From assembly GCA_031976175.1 (NCBI GenBank), contig DALYLR010000006.1, forward strand, positions 1 to 64,000: 64,000 nt of DNA, given 5' to 3'. A program made the position numbers and the translations under genes. This document shows positions 41,938-49,624 of the stretch, one piece after another; position 1 is the first letter of the stretch; the number at the start of each line of letters is the position of its first letter. This DNA comes from DMER01 sp003451645 (GTDB lineage Bacteria > Pseudomonadota > Alphaproteobacteria > Micropepsales > Micropepsaceae). Below the pieces are notes generated by a model that worked only from the letters and a program-made list of their open reading frames with translations, ran no database searches and was not told the DNA's origin.

Positions 41938-42573
41938 ATGTCATTTCATGATGTGCGGTTTCCGGCCTCCATCGCCTTTGGCTCGGTGGGGGGACCCGAA
42001 CGGCGGACGGAGATTGTGGTACTTGGATCTGGGTTTGAGGAGCGCAATAGTCCGTGGGCGCATGGACGGCGGCGCTATGATGCGGGCCTTGGCTTGCGCA
42101 CGCTTAATGATCTGTACACGGTGATCGCGTTTTTCGAAGCCCGGCAAGGCAGGCTCTATGCCTTTCGCTGGAAGGATCATTTGGACTTCCGGTCTGGACT
42201 GCCCGGCAATTCCGTGACAATCGCGGATCAGGTAATTGGGGCTGGGAACGGGGCGGCCACTGTGTTCCAATTGAGCAAGGCCTATGTTTCGGGGCCGGTA
42301 ACGTACACGCGAACGATTAAGAAGCCGGTGGCGGGAACGGTGCAGATCGCGGTTGGCGGCGTGGCACAAACCCTGGGCAGCGGCTTCACAGTGGATGCCG
42401 CCAAGGGGCTGGTGACCCTCACGGCGGCGCCAGCAAACGGTGTTCCGGTGACGGCCGGTTTTGAGTTTGATGTCCCCGTACGCTTTGACACGGATAGGCT
42501 GGAACTCAATCTGGCGGCGTTCAAGGCGGGCGAACTGCCCAACATTCCGCTCATCGAGGTGCGCTTGCCATGA
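41938..42573 (+). CDS. GTA distal tail protein (g12, DUF2460)
   Basis: A 211-residue DUF2460 (TIGR02217) protein: FHDVRFPASIAFGSVGGPER, RNSPWAHGRRRYDAGLGLRT, YTVIAFFEARQGRLYAFRWK, DHLDFRS, and ILPLIEVR-like end NIPLIEVRLP. It forms the hexameric distal tail ring (Dit). Stop overlaps the g13 start (ATGA). Confidence 0.93.
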   Translation: MSFHDVRFPASIAFGSVGGPERRTEIVVLGSGFEERNSPWAHGRRRYDAGLGLRTLNDLYTVIAFFEARQGRLYAFRWKDHLDFRSGLPGNSVTIADQVIGAGNGAATVFQLSKAYVSGPVTYTRTIKKPVAGTVQIAVGGVAQTLGSGFTVDAAKGLVTLTAAPANGVPVTAGFEFDVPVRFDTDRLELNLAAFKAGELPNIPLIEVRLP

Positions 42574-43448
42574 GAACCTTGCCAGCGGGCATGCAAACGC
42601 ATTTGGACAGTGGTGCAACGACACTCTGTCATTGCTGGAAGCTGACAGGGGCCGACACCACTGTGCTGGGCTTCACGGATCACGACCGTGCACTGAGCTT
42701 TGATGGGGTGACCTTTACCGCCGAGAGCGGGTTTGCTTCCACAGCGATTGAGCAAGGATTGGGATTGAAGGTCAGCAATCAAGACGTCTCCGGAGCATTG
42801 GCCTCACCCAACATCACGCACACGGACATTGCCGCTGGGCGCTATGATGGTGCGACGGTTGAGATCTGGCGGGTCAATTGGCAGGACGTTGCGCAGCGCG
42901 TGCTGCTGTTCAGGGGCGAATTGGGCGAGATTACCCGCACGCCACTCGCCTTCCGCGCCGAATTGCGGGGCCGCGGCGCTCGCCTGAATCAGCCCGTGGG
43001 GCGGGTCTATCAATTCGCCTGCGATGCCGATCTGGGCGATGCACGGTGCACGGTTGATTTAAACAGTGTGGCCTTCTCAGCGGCGGCCACGGTGACGGCG
43101 GTTGCAAGCGCGCAGAGTTTCACGGCGAGCGGTCTTGCGGCCTTTGCCTCCGGGTGGTTCGCCTACGGACGGTTGACCTGGACCAGCGGTGCCAATGCCG
43201 GCCTTTCGCAAATCGTCAAAGAGTTTGCCGCGGCCACTGTGACCTTGTGGGAGCCGATGCCGCTCGCGATCGCTGCGGGTGATGCCTTTACGATCATGGC
43301 CGGATGCGACAAGCGCTTCGAGACCTGCAAGGTCAAATTCGCCAACGCGTTAAACTTTCGCGGCTCTCCCTTGATGCCCGGCAATGATTGGGTGGTCTCA
43401 AGCCCGCGCCAGGGCGATAACAATGATGGCGGCAAGCTCACCCCATGA
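42570..43448 (+). CDS. GTA baseplate hub protein (g13, DUF2163)
   Basis: A 292-residue DUF2163 (TIGR02218) protein: TTLCHCWKLTGADTTVLGFT, HDRALSFDGVTFTAESGF, YDGATVEIWRVNW and the C-terminal cysteine block GCDKRFETCKVKFANALNFR. In RcGTA this hub protein holds an iron-sulfur site; the Cys set (VYQFACDADLGDARC, GCDKRFETC) is kept here. Overlaps g12 and g14 by 4 bases each. Confidence 0.93.
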   Translation: MRTLPAGMQTHLDSGATTLCHCWKLTGADTTVLGFTDHDRALSFDGVTFTAESGFASTAIEQGLGLKVSNQDVSGALASPNITHTDIAAGRYDGATVEIWRVNWQDVAQRVLLFRGELGEITRTPLAFRAELRGRGARLNQPVGRVYQFACDADLGDARCTVDLNSVAFSAAATVTAVASAQSFTASGLAAFASGWFAYGRLTWTSGANAGLSQIVKEFAAATVTLWEPMPLAIAAGDAFTIMAGCDKRFETCKVKFANALNFRGSPLMPGNDWVVSSPRQGDNNDGGKLTP

Positions 43449-43873
43449 CCCGCGGGGAGATCGTCGCGGCGGCGCGGGGCTGGATCGGCACGCCGTATCA
43501 GCACCAGGCGAGCGTAAAAGGCGCGGGCTGCGATTGCTTAGGTCTCGTACGAGGGGTGTGGCGCGAGCTGATTGGTCCGGAGCCGGAGCAAGTGCAAGCC
43601 TATGGCGCATTGTGGCGCCTGGCGGGCGAGGGCGAGACTTTGGCCACGGGTGCGGCGCGTCACATGATTGCGATTGAGGCGGCGCAGGCCGCAGAAGGCG
43701 ATGTCCTGATCTTTCGTATGTACGAGCATGCCGAGGCGCGCCACATGGCGATCCTGAGCGGGCCGCAACATATGATCCATGCCTATAGCGGCATGCATGT
43801 AGTAGAATCGGCCCTGAGCCCATGGTGGCGGCGGCGCGTCGCCTTTGCTTTTGCATTTCCCGGCGTGAGGTAA
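43445..43873 (+). CDS. GTA NlpC/P60 cell-wall peptidase (g14)
   Basis: A 142-residue NlpC/P60 enzyme (TIGR02219): RGWIGTPYQHQASVKGAG, catalytic Cys31 in GCDCLGLVRGVW, the His in EARHMAILSGP and IHAYSGMHVVES. In RcGTA the homologue sits in the tail and opens the peptidoglycan of the recipient cell. It is not a lysis enzyme by position. Confidence 0.92.
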   Translation: MTRGEIVAAARGWIGTPYQHQASVKGAGCDCLGLVRGVWRELIGPEPEQVQAYGALWRLAGEGETLATGAARHMIAIEAAQAAEGDVLIFRMYEHAEARHMAILSGPQHMIHAYSGMHVVESALSPWWRRRVAFAFAFPGVR

Positions 43874-43876
43874 GCG

Positions 43877-46800
43877 ATGGCGACGCTGCTATTGGGGACG
43901 GTGGGTGCCGCCATCGGCGGTGCCTTGCTGCCGTCCGGATTATCCGTGCTCGGCGCAACCGTGACCGGTGCCGCCATTGGCGGCGCGATCGGTTCGCTCG
44001 CCGGGTCCTATGCCGATGCGCAATTGTTCGGACGACGGACGAGTGTGAGCGGACCCAGGTTGTCCGATCTGCAAGTTCAAACATCAAGCGAGGGCGCGCC
44101 GATCCCCAGAGTGTGGGGCCGCGCGAGGCTGGCCGGGCAGATCATTTGGGCCGCAAAGTTCAAGGAAACGCAAAGCACGCAGGAGGCGGGCAAAGGCACC
44201 TCAACCACCACCGTGACGAGCTATAGCTATACCGCCAGTTTCGCCGTGGGGCTGTGCGACGGCGAGATCACGCGGATCGGCCGCATCTGGGCGGACGGAC
44301 GGCCATTGGACCGCAACGGTCTGACTATTCGCATTTATCGCGGTACGGAGGATCAGCTCCCGGACAGTCTCATTGAGGCGGTGGAAGGCACCGGTAATGT
44401 GCCTGCCTATCGCGGTCTTGCCTATTTAGTGTTTGAGAACCTGCCGCTCGAAACCTTTGGCAACCGCGTGCCGCAATTGCAATTCGAGGTCATCCGCCGG
44501 GCAAAGAATGCCAGCCTGGAAACCAAGATCAAGGCAGTGAACATCATTCCAGGTTCGGGCGAATTTGCCTATGCGACGACAATAGTGCGCCGCCAATTGG
44601 GTCCTGGCGCCACGCTGCCTGAGAACATGAACAATGCTCTGGGCGTGCCGGACATCACCGAGTCGCTGGATCAATTGGATTTGGACCTGCCCAATTGCGG
44701 GGCGGCGCTACTGACGGTGTCATGGTTCGGGAATGATCTGCGCTGTGGTGTTTGTGAAATCCGGCCCGGCGTTGAGAATACGGTCAAGGTGACCGAGCCT
44801 GTGAGCTGGAGCGCAGGCGGCGCCACGCGCGCCACAGCGCATGTTATCTCGGCGGGAGCGTCCGGGCCCAATTTCGGCGGTACGCCCTCAGATCAAAGCA
44901 TTGTCGAGGTAATCCAGGCGCTGAAGGCCCGGGGGCTGCAGGTCTTGATCTATCCCTTCATTCTGATGGATGTGCCTACGGGGAATGGCCGGCCCAATCC
45001 CTATAATCCGCTGGCGGAGCAAAGCGCCTTTCCCTGGCGCGGCCGTATCACCTGTCACCCAGCAGCAGGTATGGCGGGCACTGTAGACAAGACGGCCGCG
45101 GCAACGGCGCAAGTGGCGGCCTTTTTTGGGACGGCCGAACCCGCACACTTCTCAGTGAGCGGAACAACGGTCAGCTATAGCGGCCCGTCGGAGTGGTCAT
45201 TCCGGCGGTTTATCCTGCATTTGGCGTCCCTGTGTGTGGCCGCCGGTGGCGTCGATGGCTTTGTAATTGGGTCGGAATTGCGCGGCCTGACCAGTATTCG
45301 CGATAGTGCCACGACCTTCCCCGCTGTGACGGCCATGAAGGCGCTTGCCGCCGATGTGCGCGCTGTTCTGGGAGTGGGCCCAAAGATCACCTATGCGGCG
45401 GATTGGACAGAGTACTTCGGTTATCAGCCAGCGGATGGATCGGGAGATGTCTTCTTTCATCTCGATCCTCTGTGGGCGGACAGCAATATCGACGCAGTTG
45501 GGATTGATTACTATGCACCGCTAAGCGATTGGCGCGAGGGCAGCACGCATCTGGACGCGGTGGCAGGCCATGCGAACACTTATAGTCAGACCTACCTGAA
45601 GACCAATATTGAGAGCGGTGAGAACCATAGCTGGTACTACGCCTCGGGCACGGACCGCGTCGCACAGACGCGCACGACGATTACTGATGGCGCCTATGGC
45701 GAGCCCTGGGTTTTCCGCGCCAAGGACCTGCGCAATTGGTGGCTAAACGCGCATTATAACCGCCCGGGCGGTGTGCGAAGCCTTACGCCCACGGCCTGGA
45801 CCGCGCAAAGCAAACCGTTCTGGCTGACCGAATTGGGCTGCCCCGCGGTCGATAAGGGCGCCAATCAGCCCAACGTTTTCTATGACCCGAAATCTTCCGA
45901 GAGCGCGCTTCCCTTTTTCTCCAGCGGGCGGCGCGATGATGTGATTCAGCGGCAGTACATTCAGGCGATGCTGGATTACTGGGACCCCGTCGCGGGCAAT
46001 AATCCCGTGTCCGGAGTATACGGTGGGCGGATGATCGACATGGCGCGGGTCTTCGTCTGGGCCTGGGATGCGCGGCCATACCCGGAGTTTCCGTCGCGAG
46101 CTGAGATTTGGTCCGATAGCGGAAATTGGGAGAGAGGGCACTGGATCAATGGGCGGATGGGCCTGGTGCCCGTTGGCGACGCGGCGAGCGAGCTGTGCGC
46201 GCAAGCGGGCATTACGGATGCGGATACCGCGGAGGTCAGTGAGACACTGACAGGCTTTGTGGTGAATGACACCGCCCCGCCGCGTGCGGCGCTGGAGGCA
46301 CTGGGCAGTGCCTATCACCTCGATCTTTTCGAGAGTGCAGGAACTATCCGCATACGGCCGAAGGGCAGACCGCCGGTGTCGACGATTGCTGAGAGCGACC
46401 TGGCGCTGAGTGAGGGAGACGCGGAGCGCTTTGAGGTGACCAGGGCGCAGGAAACCGACCTGCCGCCTGCGGTGCGTGTTGCCTATAGCGATGCCTGGGC
46501 GAACTATCGCGCAGGGCTGGCGGAGGCGCGGCGGCCCGCGGCCAGTGGCCAGCGCATTGCGAGGTTGAACCTCGATCTGGTCCTGGAAAGTGCGCAAGCG
46601 CAAGGCATCGCCGATCGCCTCCTCGCGCAAGCCTGGGCGTCGCGCGAGACCGTACGCTTTGCCTTGGCACCATCGAAGTTAGCTCTTGAGCCGGGTGACA
46701 CTCTGTCCTGGGCGGTGTCAAGCCCCAGCCATATGCTGACGGTCACCGATCTGACGGACGCGGGCGCCCGGGAGATTGAGGCGCAACGGATCGAGCCGTC

Positions 46801-47803
46801 CATCCTGCTGCCAGCCAGCAATGCGAACCGGACGCGGAATGACCGGGTGCCCTTGGTGATTGGTCCGCCCACAGTGCAATATCTTGATCTTCCTCTGCTG
46901 GCGGGCACGGAAAGTCCGCATGCAGCGCATGCGGCGGCCTTTGCCTCGCCATGGCCCGGGCGCATCGATGTACATGAGTATTTTGGTCTGGGCTCGCAAG
47001 TGCTAGTGAGCCTGACCGCACCCGCCATCATGGGCGAGACGACCACCGCGTTCTATGCAGGGCCGGAGGGGCGGTGGGATGACGGCAATGCCGTGTGGGT
47101 GAAACTCTATAGCGGGACCTTGTCGTCGCGCAGCTCCGGCGAGGTGCTCAATGGGGCGAATGCGGCCGCGATCCGCAACGCAGATGGGCGCTGGGAAGTG
47201 TTCCAATTCCGCACGGCCGAATTGACCGCGCCGCTCACCTACAAGCTGTCTGGCTTGTTGCGCGGGCAGGCAGGCACCGAGGCGGAGATGCGCAATCCAG
47301 TCGCGGCTGGAGCCATCTTTGTGCTGATGAATAGCGCCGTGCGGCAGCTGGTGGTCAGTCCGGACAACCGAAACAGGGACATGATCTTGCGCGCTGGGCC
47401 CGGCAATATCCCGCTCAATGACGCGCGCTATGTGCAAGAGACGGCGCGCTTTGAAGGGCTGGGGCTGAGGCCCTTGAGCCCCGTACACATTGCGGGGCGC
47501 AGAGATGGGGGGAGTGGCGATGTCACCATCACGTGGGTGCGGCGCACACGGATTGGCGGCGATGTGTGGGACGGGGGCGACGTCCCGCTGAACGAGCCGG
47601 AAGAGGCCTATCAGATCGAGATCCTGAATGGCGGCGCGATCATCCGAACACTGACGAGTACGGGCCCGCAAGCCCTTTATACAGCGGCAATGCAGATCAC
47701 CGATTGGGGCAGCAGCAGCGTGTCGCCAATCACGGTGAGCATCGCTCAAACCTCCGGCGCCTTTGGCGTTGGGCAACGTAGGACAGCAACGCTTTATGTC
47801 TAA
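43877..47803 (+). CDS. GTA baseplate megatron protein (g15)
   Basis: A 1308-residue multidomain tail-tip protein. The N-terminus is Gly/Ala-rich and hydrophobic (TVGAAIGGALLPSGLSVLGA), then RVWGRARLAGQIIWAAKF, a TIM-barrel glycosidase-like domain (FVIGSELRGLTSIRDS, ITYAADWTEYFGYQP, WADSNIDAVGIDYYAPLSDW), and a phage tail domain 3-like region (DTLSWAVSSPSHMLTVTDL) with a final fibronectin-like end. It closes the tail and makes the penetration channel. Full length for the family. The stop overlaps the start of DUF2793. Confidence 0.94.
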   Translation: MATLLLGTVGAAIGGALLPSGLSVLGATVTGAAIGGAIGSLAGSYADAQLFGRRTSVSGPRLSDLQVQTSSEGAPIPRVWGRARLAGQIIWAAKFKETQSTQEAGKGTSTTTVTSYSYTASFAVGLCDGEITRIGRIWADGRPLDRNGLTIRIYRGTEDQLPDSLIEAVEGTGNVPAYRGLAYLVFENLPLETFGNRVPQLQFEVIRRAKNASLETKIKAVNIIPGSGEFAYATTIVRRQLGPGATLPENMNNALGVPDITESLDQLDLDLPNCGAALLTVSWFGNDLRCGVCEIRPGVENTVKVTEPVSWSAGGATRATAHVISAGASGPNFGGTPSDQSIVEVIQALKARGLQVLIYPFILMDVPTGNGRPNPYNPLAEQSAFPWRGRITCHPAAGMAGTVDKTAAATAQVAAFFGTAEPAHFSVSGTTVSYSGPSEWSFRRFILHLASLCVAAGGVDGFVIGSELRGLTSIRDSATTFPAVTAMKALAADVRAVLGVGPKITYAADWTEYFGYQPADGSGDVFFHLDPLWADSNIDAVGIDYYAPLSDWREGSTHLDAVAGHANTYSQTYLKTNIESGENHSWYYASGTDRVAQTRTTITDGAYGEPWVFRAKDLRNWWLNAHYNRPGGVRSLTPTAWTAQSKPFWLTELGCPAVDKGANQPNVFYDPKSSESALPFFSSGRRDDVIQRQYIQAMLDYWDPVAGNNPVSGVYGGRMIDMARVFVWAWDARPYPEFPSRAEIWSDSGNWERGHWINGRMGLVPVGDAASELCAQAGITDADTAEVSETLTGFVVNDTAPPRAALEALGSAYHLDLFESAGTIRIRPKGRPPVSTIAESDLALSEGDAERFEVTRAQETDLPPAVRVAYSDAWANYRAGLAEARRPAASGQRIARLNLDLVLESAQAQGIADRLLAQAWASRETVRFALAPSKLALEPGDTLSWAVSSPSHMLTVTDLTDAGAREIEAQRIEPSILLPASNANRTRNDRVPLVIGPPTVQYLDLPLLAGTESPHAAHAAAFASPWPGRIDVHEYFGLGSQVLVSLTAPAIMGETTTAFYAGPEGRWDDGNAVWVKLYSGTLSSRSSGEVLNGANAAAIRNADGRWEVFQFRTAELTAPLTYKLSGLLRGQAGTEAEMRNPVAAGAIFVLMNSAVRQLVVSPDNRNRDMILRAGPGNIPLNDARYVQETARFEGLGLRPLSPVHIAGRRDGGSGDVTITWVRRTRIGGDVWDGGDVPLNEPEEAYQIEILNGGAIIRTLTSTGPQALYTAAMQITDWGSSSVSPITVSIAQTSGAFGVGQRRTATLYV

Positions 47804-48326
47804 TTCGACGAACCTGCAAATGCCGCTGCTGGCGGCGGCGCAAGCGCAGAAACATGTGACGGTGAACAGCGCTCTGCAGAAGCTCGATCTGTTGGTGCAG
47901 CTGGGCGTGCAGAGCCGCACGCTGGCCGCACCCCCGGTGAACCCCACCGATGGCAGCCGGTATATTGTCGCCGCCGCACCTACTGGCGCCTGGGCCGGGC
48001 AGGCAGGCAAAGTGGCGGCTTGGCAGGATGGTGTCTGGACCTTCCTCACACCCCGCGCAGGGTGGACCGCCTGGGTCGAGGGCGAGAACCGGCTGGTCTT
48101 CCACGATGGCGCGAACTGGATCGAAAGCGCAGGCAATCTGACCCTTGCAACACTTACGGCTGCGAAGGTTACGGCTGGCAGCGGCGCCTATGTCGTGCTT
48201 GACACCGTGAAGGCGTCGGCCGGCGACCCAGCGAGCCCGCAAGAGGGCATGCTGGTCATCAACACCACGGACAATGCGGTGCGCCTCTATGCCGATGGCG
48301 GGTGGCGCACACTGGCGTCCTGGTAA
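47796..48326 (+). CDS. DUF2793 protein, probable GTA tail fibre
   Basis: A 176-residue DUF2793 protein: TNLQMPLLAAAQAQKHVTVN, KLDLLVQLGVQSRTLAAPPV, DGSRYIVAAAPTGAWAGQAG, AWQDGVWTFLTPRAGWTAWV. The Rhodobacter GTA tail fibre Rcc00171 has this domain but is encoded elsewhere. The end (GMLVINTTDNAVRLYADGGW) is a short fibre-tip-like motif. ATG lies inside the last codons of g15. Likely a receptor-binding or baseplate fibre. Confidence 0.75.
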   Translation: MSNSTNLQMPLLAAAQAQKHVTVNSALQKLDLLVQLGVQSRTLAAPPVNPTDGSRYIVAAAPTGAWAGQAGKVAAWQDGVWTFLTPRAGWTAWVEGENRLVFHDGANWIESAGNLTLATLTAAKVTAGSGAYVVLDTVKASAGDPASPQEGMLVINTTDNAVRLYADGGWRTLASW

Positions 48327-48364
48327 CGACGCGTTTCTTCAACCCCACCTGATAGGAGTCCTTC

Positions 48365-48592
48365 GTGATGGAGACGATCCTCGATTCCCTGCATACGTTC
48401 TTTGATAGCTTCCCGGCTTGGCTCAACGCGATCTTTGCGGTCATCAGCGCGGCTAGTGCCATCACCGCGCTTACTGCAACGCCCAAGGACGATCAGATTG
48501 TGGGTAAGCTGCACCGCTTGCTGCAAGTGATTGCGCTGAACATTGGTTATGCGCGGCGCAATGAACAAACGCCGCCTGAGCAAAAGCCGTGA
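48365..48592 (+). CDS. Holin-like small membrane protein
   Basis: A 75-residue protein with one or two membrane segments (FPAWLNAIFAVISAASAITA) and a charged C-terminus (KDDQIVGKLHRLLQVIALN). GGAG lies six bases before GTG 48365 and nine before ATG 48368. Its stop overlaps the next gene (GTGA). Size, topology and the spanin-like genes that follow fit a holin; no sequence family was recognised with certainty. Confidence 0.55.
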   Translation: MMETILDSLHTFFDSFPAWLNAIFAVISAASAITALTATPKDDQIVGKLHRLLQVIALNIGYARRNEQTPPEQKP

Positions 48593-48804
48593 GCGGCTGG
48601 CTGCAGGCCCTGCTTGCAGCTGCGGGACAGTGGCTGGAGCGGGTATTGACCGCAGCACTCGCCTATGCGGCTGGGCGTTGGGCACAACGGGCGGTGGGGT
48701 TGGATGAGCAAACCAAGGTGCAAGATGAGCAAGCACGGATTGCCGCTGATGGGCCTCGCACTCGCGATGAGCTTGTGCGCCGGGTGCGCGACGAGGGGCT
48801 CTGA
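48589..48804 (+). CDS. Inner-membrane spanin-like protein (Rz-type)
   Basis: A 71-residue protein starting at GTG: an N-terminal hydrophobic helix (LQALLAAAGQWLERVLTAAL) then a charged helix (LDEQTKVQDEQARIAADGPR). This is i-spanin layout. The next gene begins inside it in another frame and is a small lipoprotein, as in Rz/Rz1 pairs. It is shorter than most i-spanins. Confidence 0.5.
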   Translation: MSGWLQALLAAAGQWLERVLTAALAYAAGRWAQRAVGLDEQTKVQDEQARIAADGPRTRDELVRRVRDEGL

Positions 48805-48982
48805 GAGCGGGCGGTTTCTGTGCCCGCCTTTGCGGACCTACTCTGCCGCGTTCAATGAGAAACTGGCGGCGGAGTTGGCTGCCGCGCCGGAAGGTTCACC
48901 CTTGGTTGAGGCGATCACTGACTATTTCGTGCTCAGGCGACAGGTCGCAGCATGCAGGACGGGCACCGAGTCCAAAAAGTAG
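48725..48982 (+). CDS. Outer-membrane spanin-like lipoprotein (Rz1-type)
   Basis: An 85-residue lipoprotein whose first 80 bases overlap the i-spanin-like gene in another frame. Signal peptide GLPLMGLALAMSLCAGC ends in the lipobox LCAGC. The mature part has YSAAFNEKLAAELAAAPEGS and ITDYFVLRRQVAACR, a pattern common in phage lysis-region lipoproteins. Together the pair would fuse the membranes at lysis. Weak ribosome site. Confidence 0.55.
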   Translation: MSKHGLPLMGLALAMSLCAGCATRGSESGRFLCPPLRTYSAAFNEKLAAELAAAPEGSPLVEAITDYFVLRRQVAACRTGTESKK

Positions 48983-49259
48983 GCAAACGGGGATGGCGCA
49001 GTTACCGGTATAGAAATCCGTCACAGGATCCGCCTATCAAGAGTTGAAACTTGCCAACACAGTTAAGGCAATTTGCAGCGAGCCGCCGAAAATCCGCAAT
49101 CTGTAGTACTTGCAAAAAAAGTACTAGCGTCGCGACGGATTGTTCTTGCGAAGTGATTCGCGTTTGATTATTCGATCAATGCATTCCCGGTGAGGTATCA
49201 GGCGTTCGGTGCGCAAGCTGCGCGTGGGGACGCTTGAGATTTTTGGTGTGGAGACTCTT
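48983..49259. promoter_or_regulatory. Intergenic region after the GTA with a TAGTACT dyad
   Basis: 277 bases, more AT-rich than its flanks. It contains a perfect dyad TAGTACT (49104-49110) - N9 - AGTACTA (49120-49126), whose loop holds A6, and a TTGCC/GGCAA dyad some 50 bases earlier. No T-run follows on the plus strand, so GTA transcription has no obvious terminator here; an operator for the following small genes is more likely. Confidence 0.4.
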
Positions 49260-49400
49260 ATGGCTTCAGCATTCATAGGCGCCGGACTCATTTTGGCGGC
49301 TGGGTTCCTCTCAGGCTACGCGGTCAGGTCAGTGGTTTCATGGACGCAGCGCCAAAAGCGGCGCGCGCATGTGAAAGCTGAAACCGCTCCGGGTACATAA
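49260..49400 (+). CDS. Small single-pass membrane protein 1
   Basis: A 46-residue protein with GGAG seven bases before its ATG: ASAFIGAGLILAAGFLSGYA is the helix, then VRSVVSWTQRQKRRAHV. A GTG at 49209 would add 17 residues. It resembles the next small gene in helix and basic tail. Function unknown. Confidence 0.45.
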   Translation: MASAFIGAGLILAAGFLSGYAVRSVVSWTQRQKRRAHVKAETAPGT

Positions 49401-49403
49401 AAC

Positions 49404-49565
49404 ATGGAGGACGCCTCCGCGACAGAAGGCATTCCTCTGCTGCTCCAAATCGTGGTGCCCGCCGTGCTATTTGCGGTGGGGTTTGCGGGTGGATTTGCTT
49501 ACCGTGCTTATGTATCGCGCCGGCGCAAGAGCCGTGCGCGTTCATCGTTTCACGATTCCATTTAA
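49404..49565 (+). CDS. Small single-pass membrane protein 2
   Basis: A 53-residue protein starting 3 bases after its neighbour: LLLQIVVPAVLFAVGFAGGF forms the helix, then AYRAYVSRRRKSRARSSFHD. The shared pattern GF-x-x-G-[YF]-A-x-R followed by a basic tail suggests an old tandem duplication. Function unknown. Confidence 0.45.
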   Translation: MEDASATEGIPLLLQIVVPAVLFAVGFAGGFAYRAYVSRRRKSRARSSFHDSI

Positions 49566-49624
49566 TGCGCTTTTGCGTGCATTAGGGGCTTCACCGCAGC
49601 ACGTCCTTTGCGCAACACTATGGA

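Larger units (their letters stand above)
31396..48982 (+). mobile_element. RcGTA-type gene transfer agent cluster with head spikes, tail fibre and lysis genes
   Basis: About 17.6 kb of co-directional, mostly overlapping genes in the canonical RcGTA order (g1 to g15), with added head-spike genes between capsid and adaptor and DUF2793, holin-like and spanin-like genes at the end. There is no integrase, replication module, lysogeny repressor or attachment repeat, so this is a domesticated particle rather than a prophage. Coding appears intact apart from one assembly gap in the large terminase. Base composition looks like the rest of the chromosome, consistent with long vertical inheritance. Confidence 0.9.

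Noticed and set aside
47003..48136. A 377-codon minus-strand frame across g15 and DUF2793
   Set aside because: It crosses two well-supported GTA genes in antisense and shows no domain or start site.
31396..48982. An active prophage
   Set aside because: There is no integrase, excisionase, replication gene, lysogeny repressor or attachment repeat; gene order is that of a gene transfer agent.
49100..49200. A LexA (GTTC-N7-GTTC) box after the GTA
   Set aside because: Only one GTTC with a poor partner (GTGA) was found near 49142, so SOS control is not supported.
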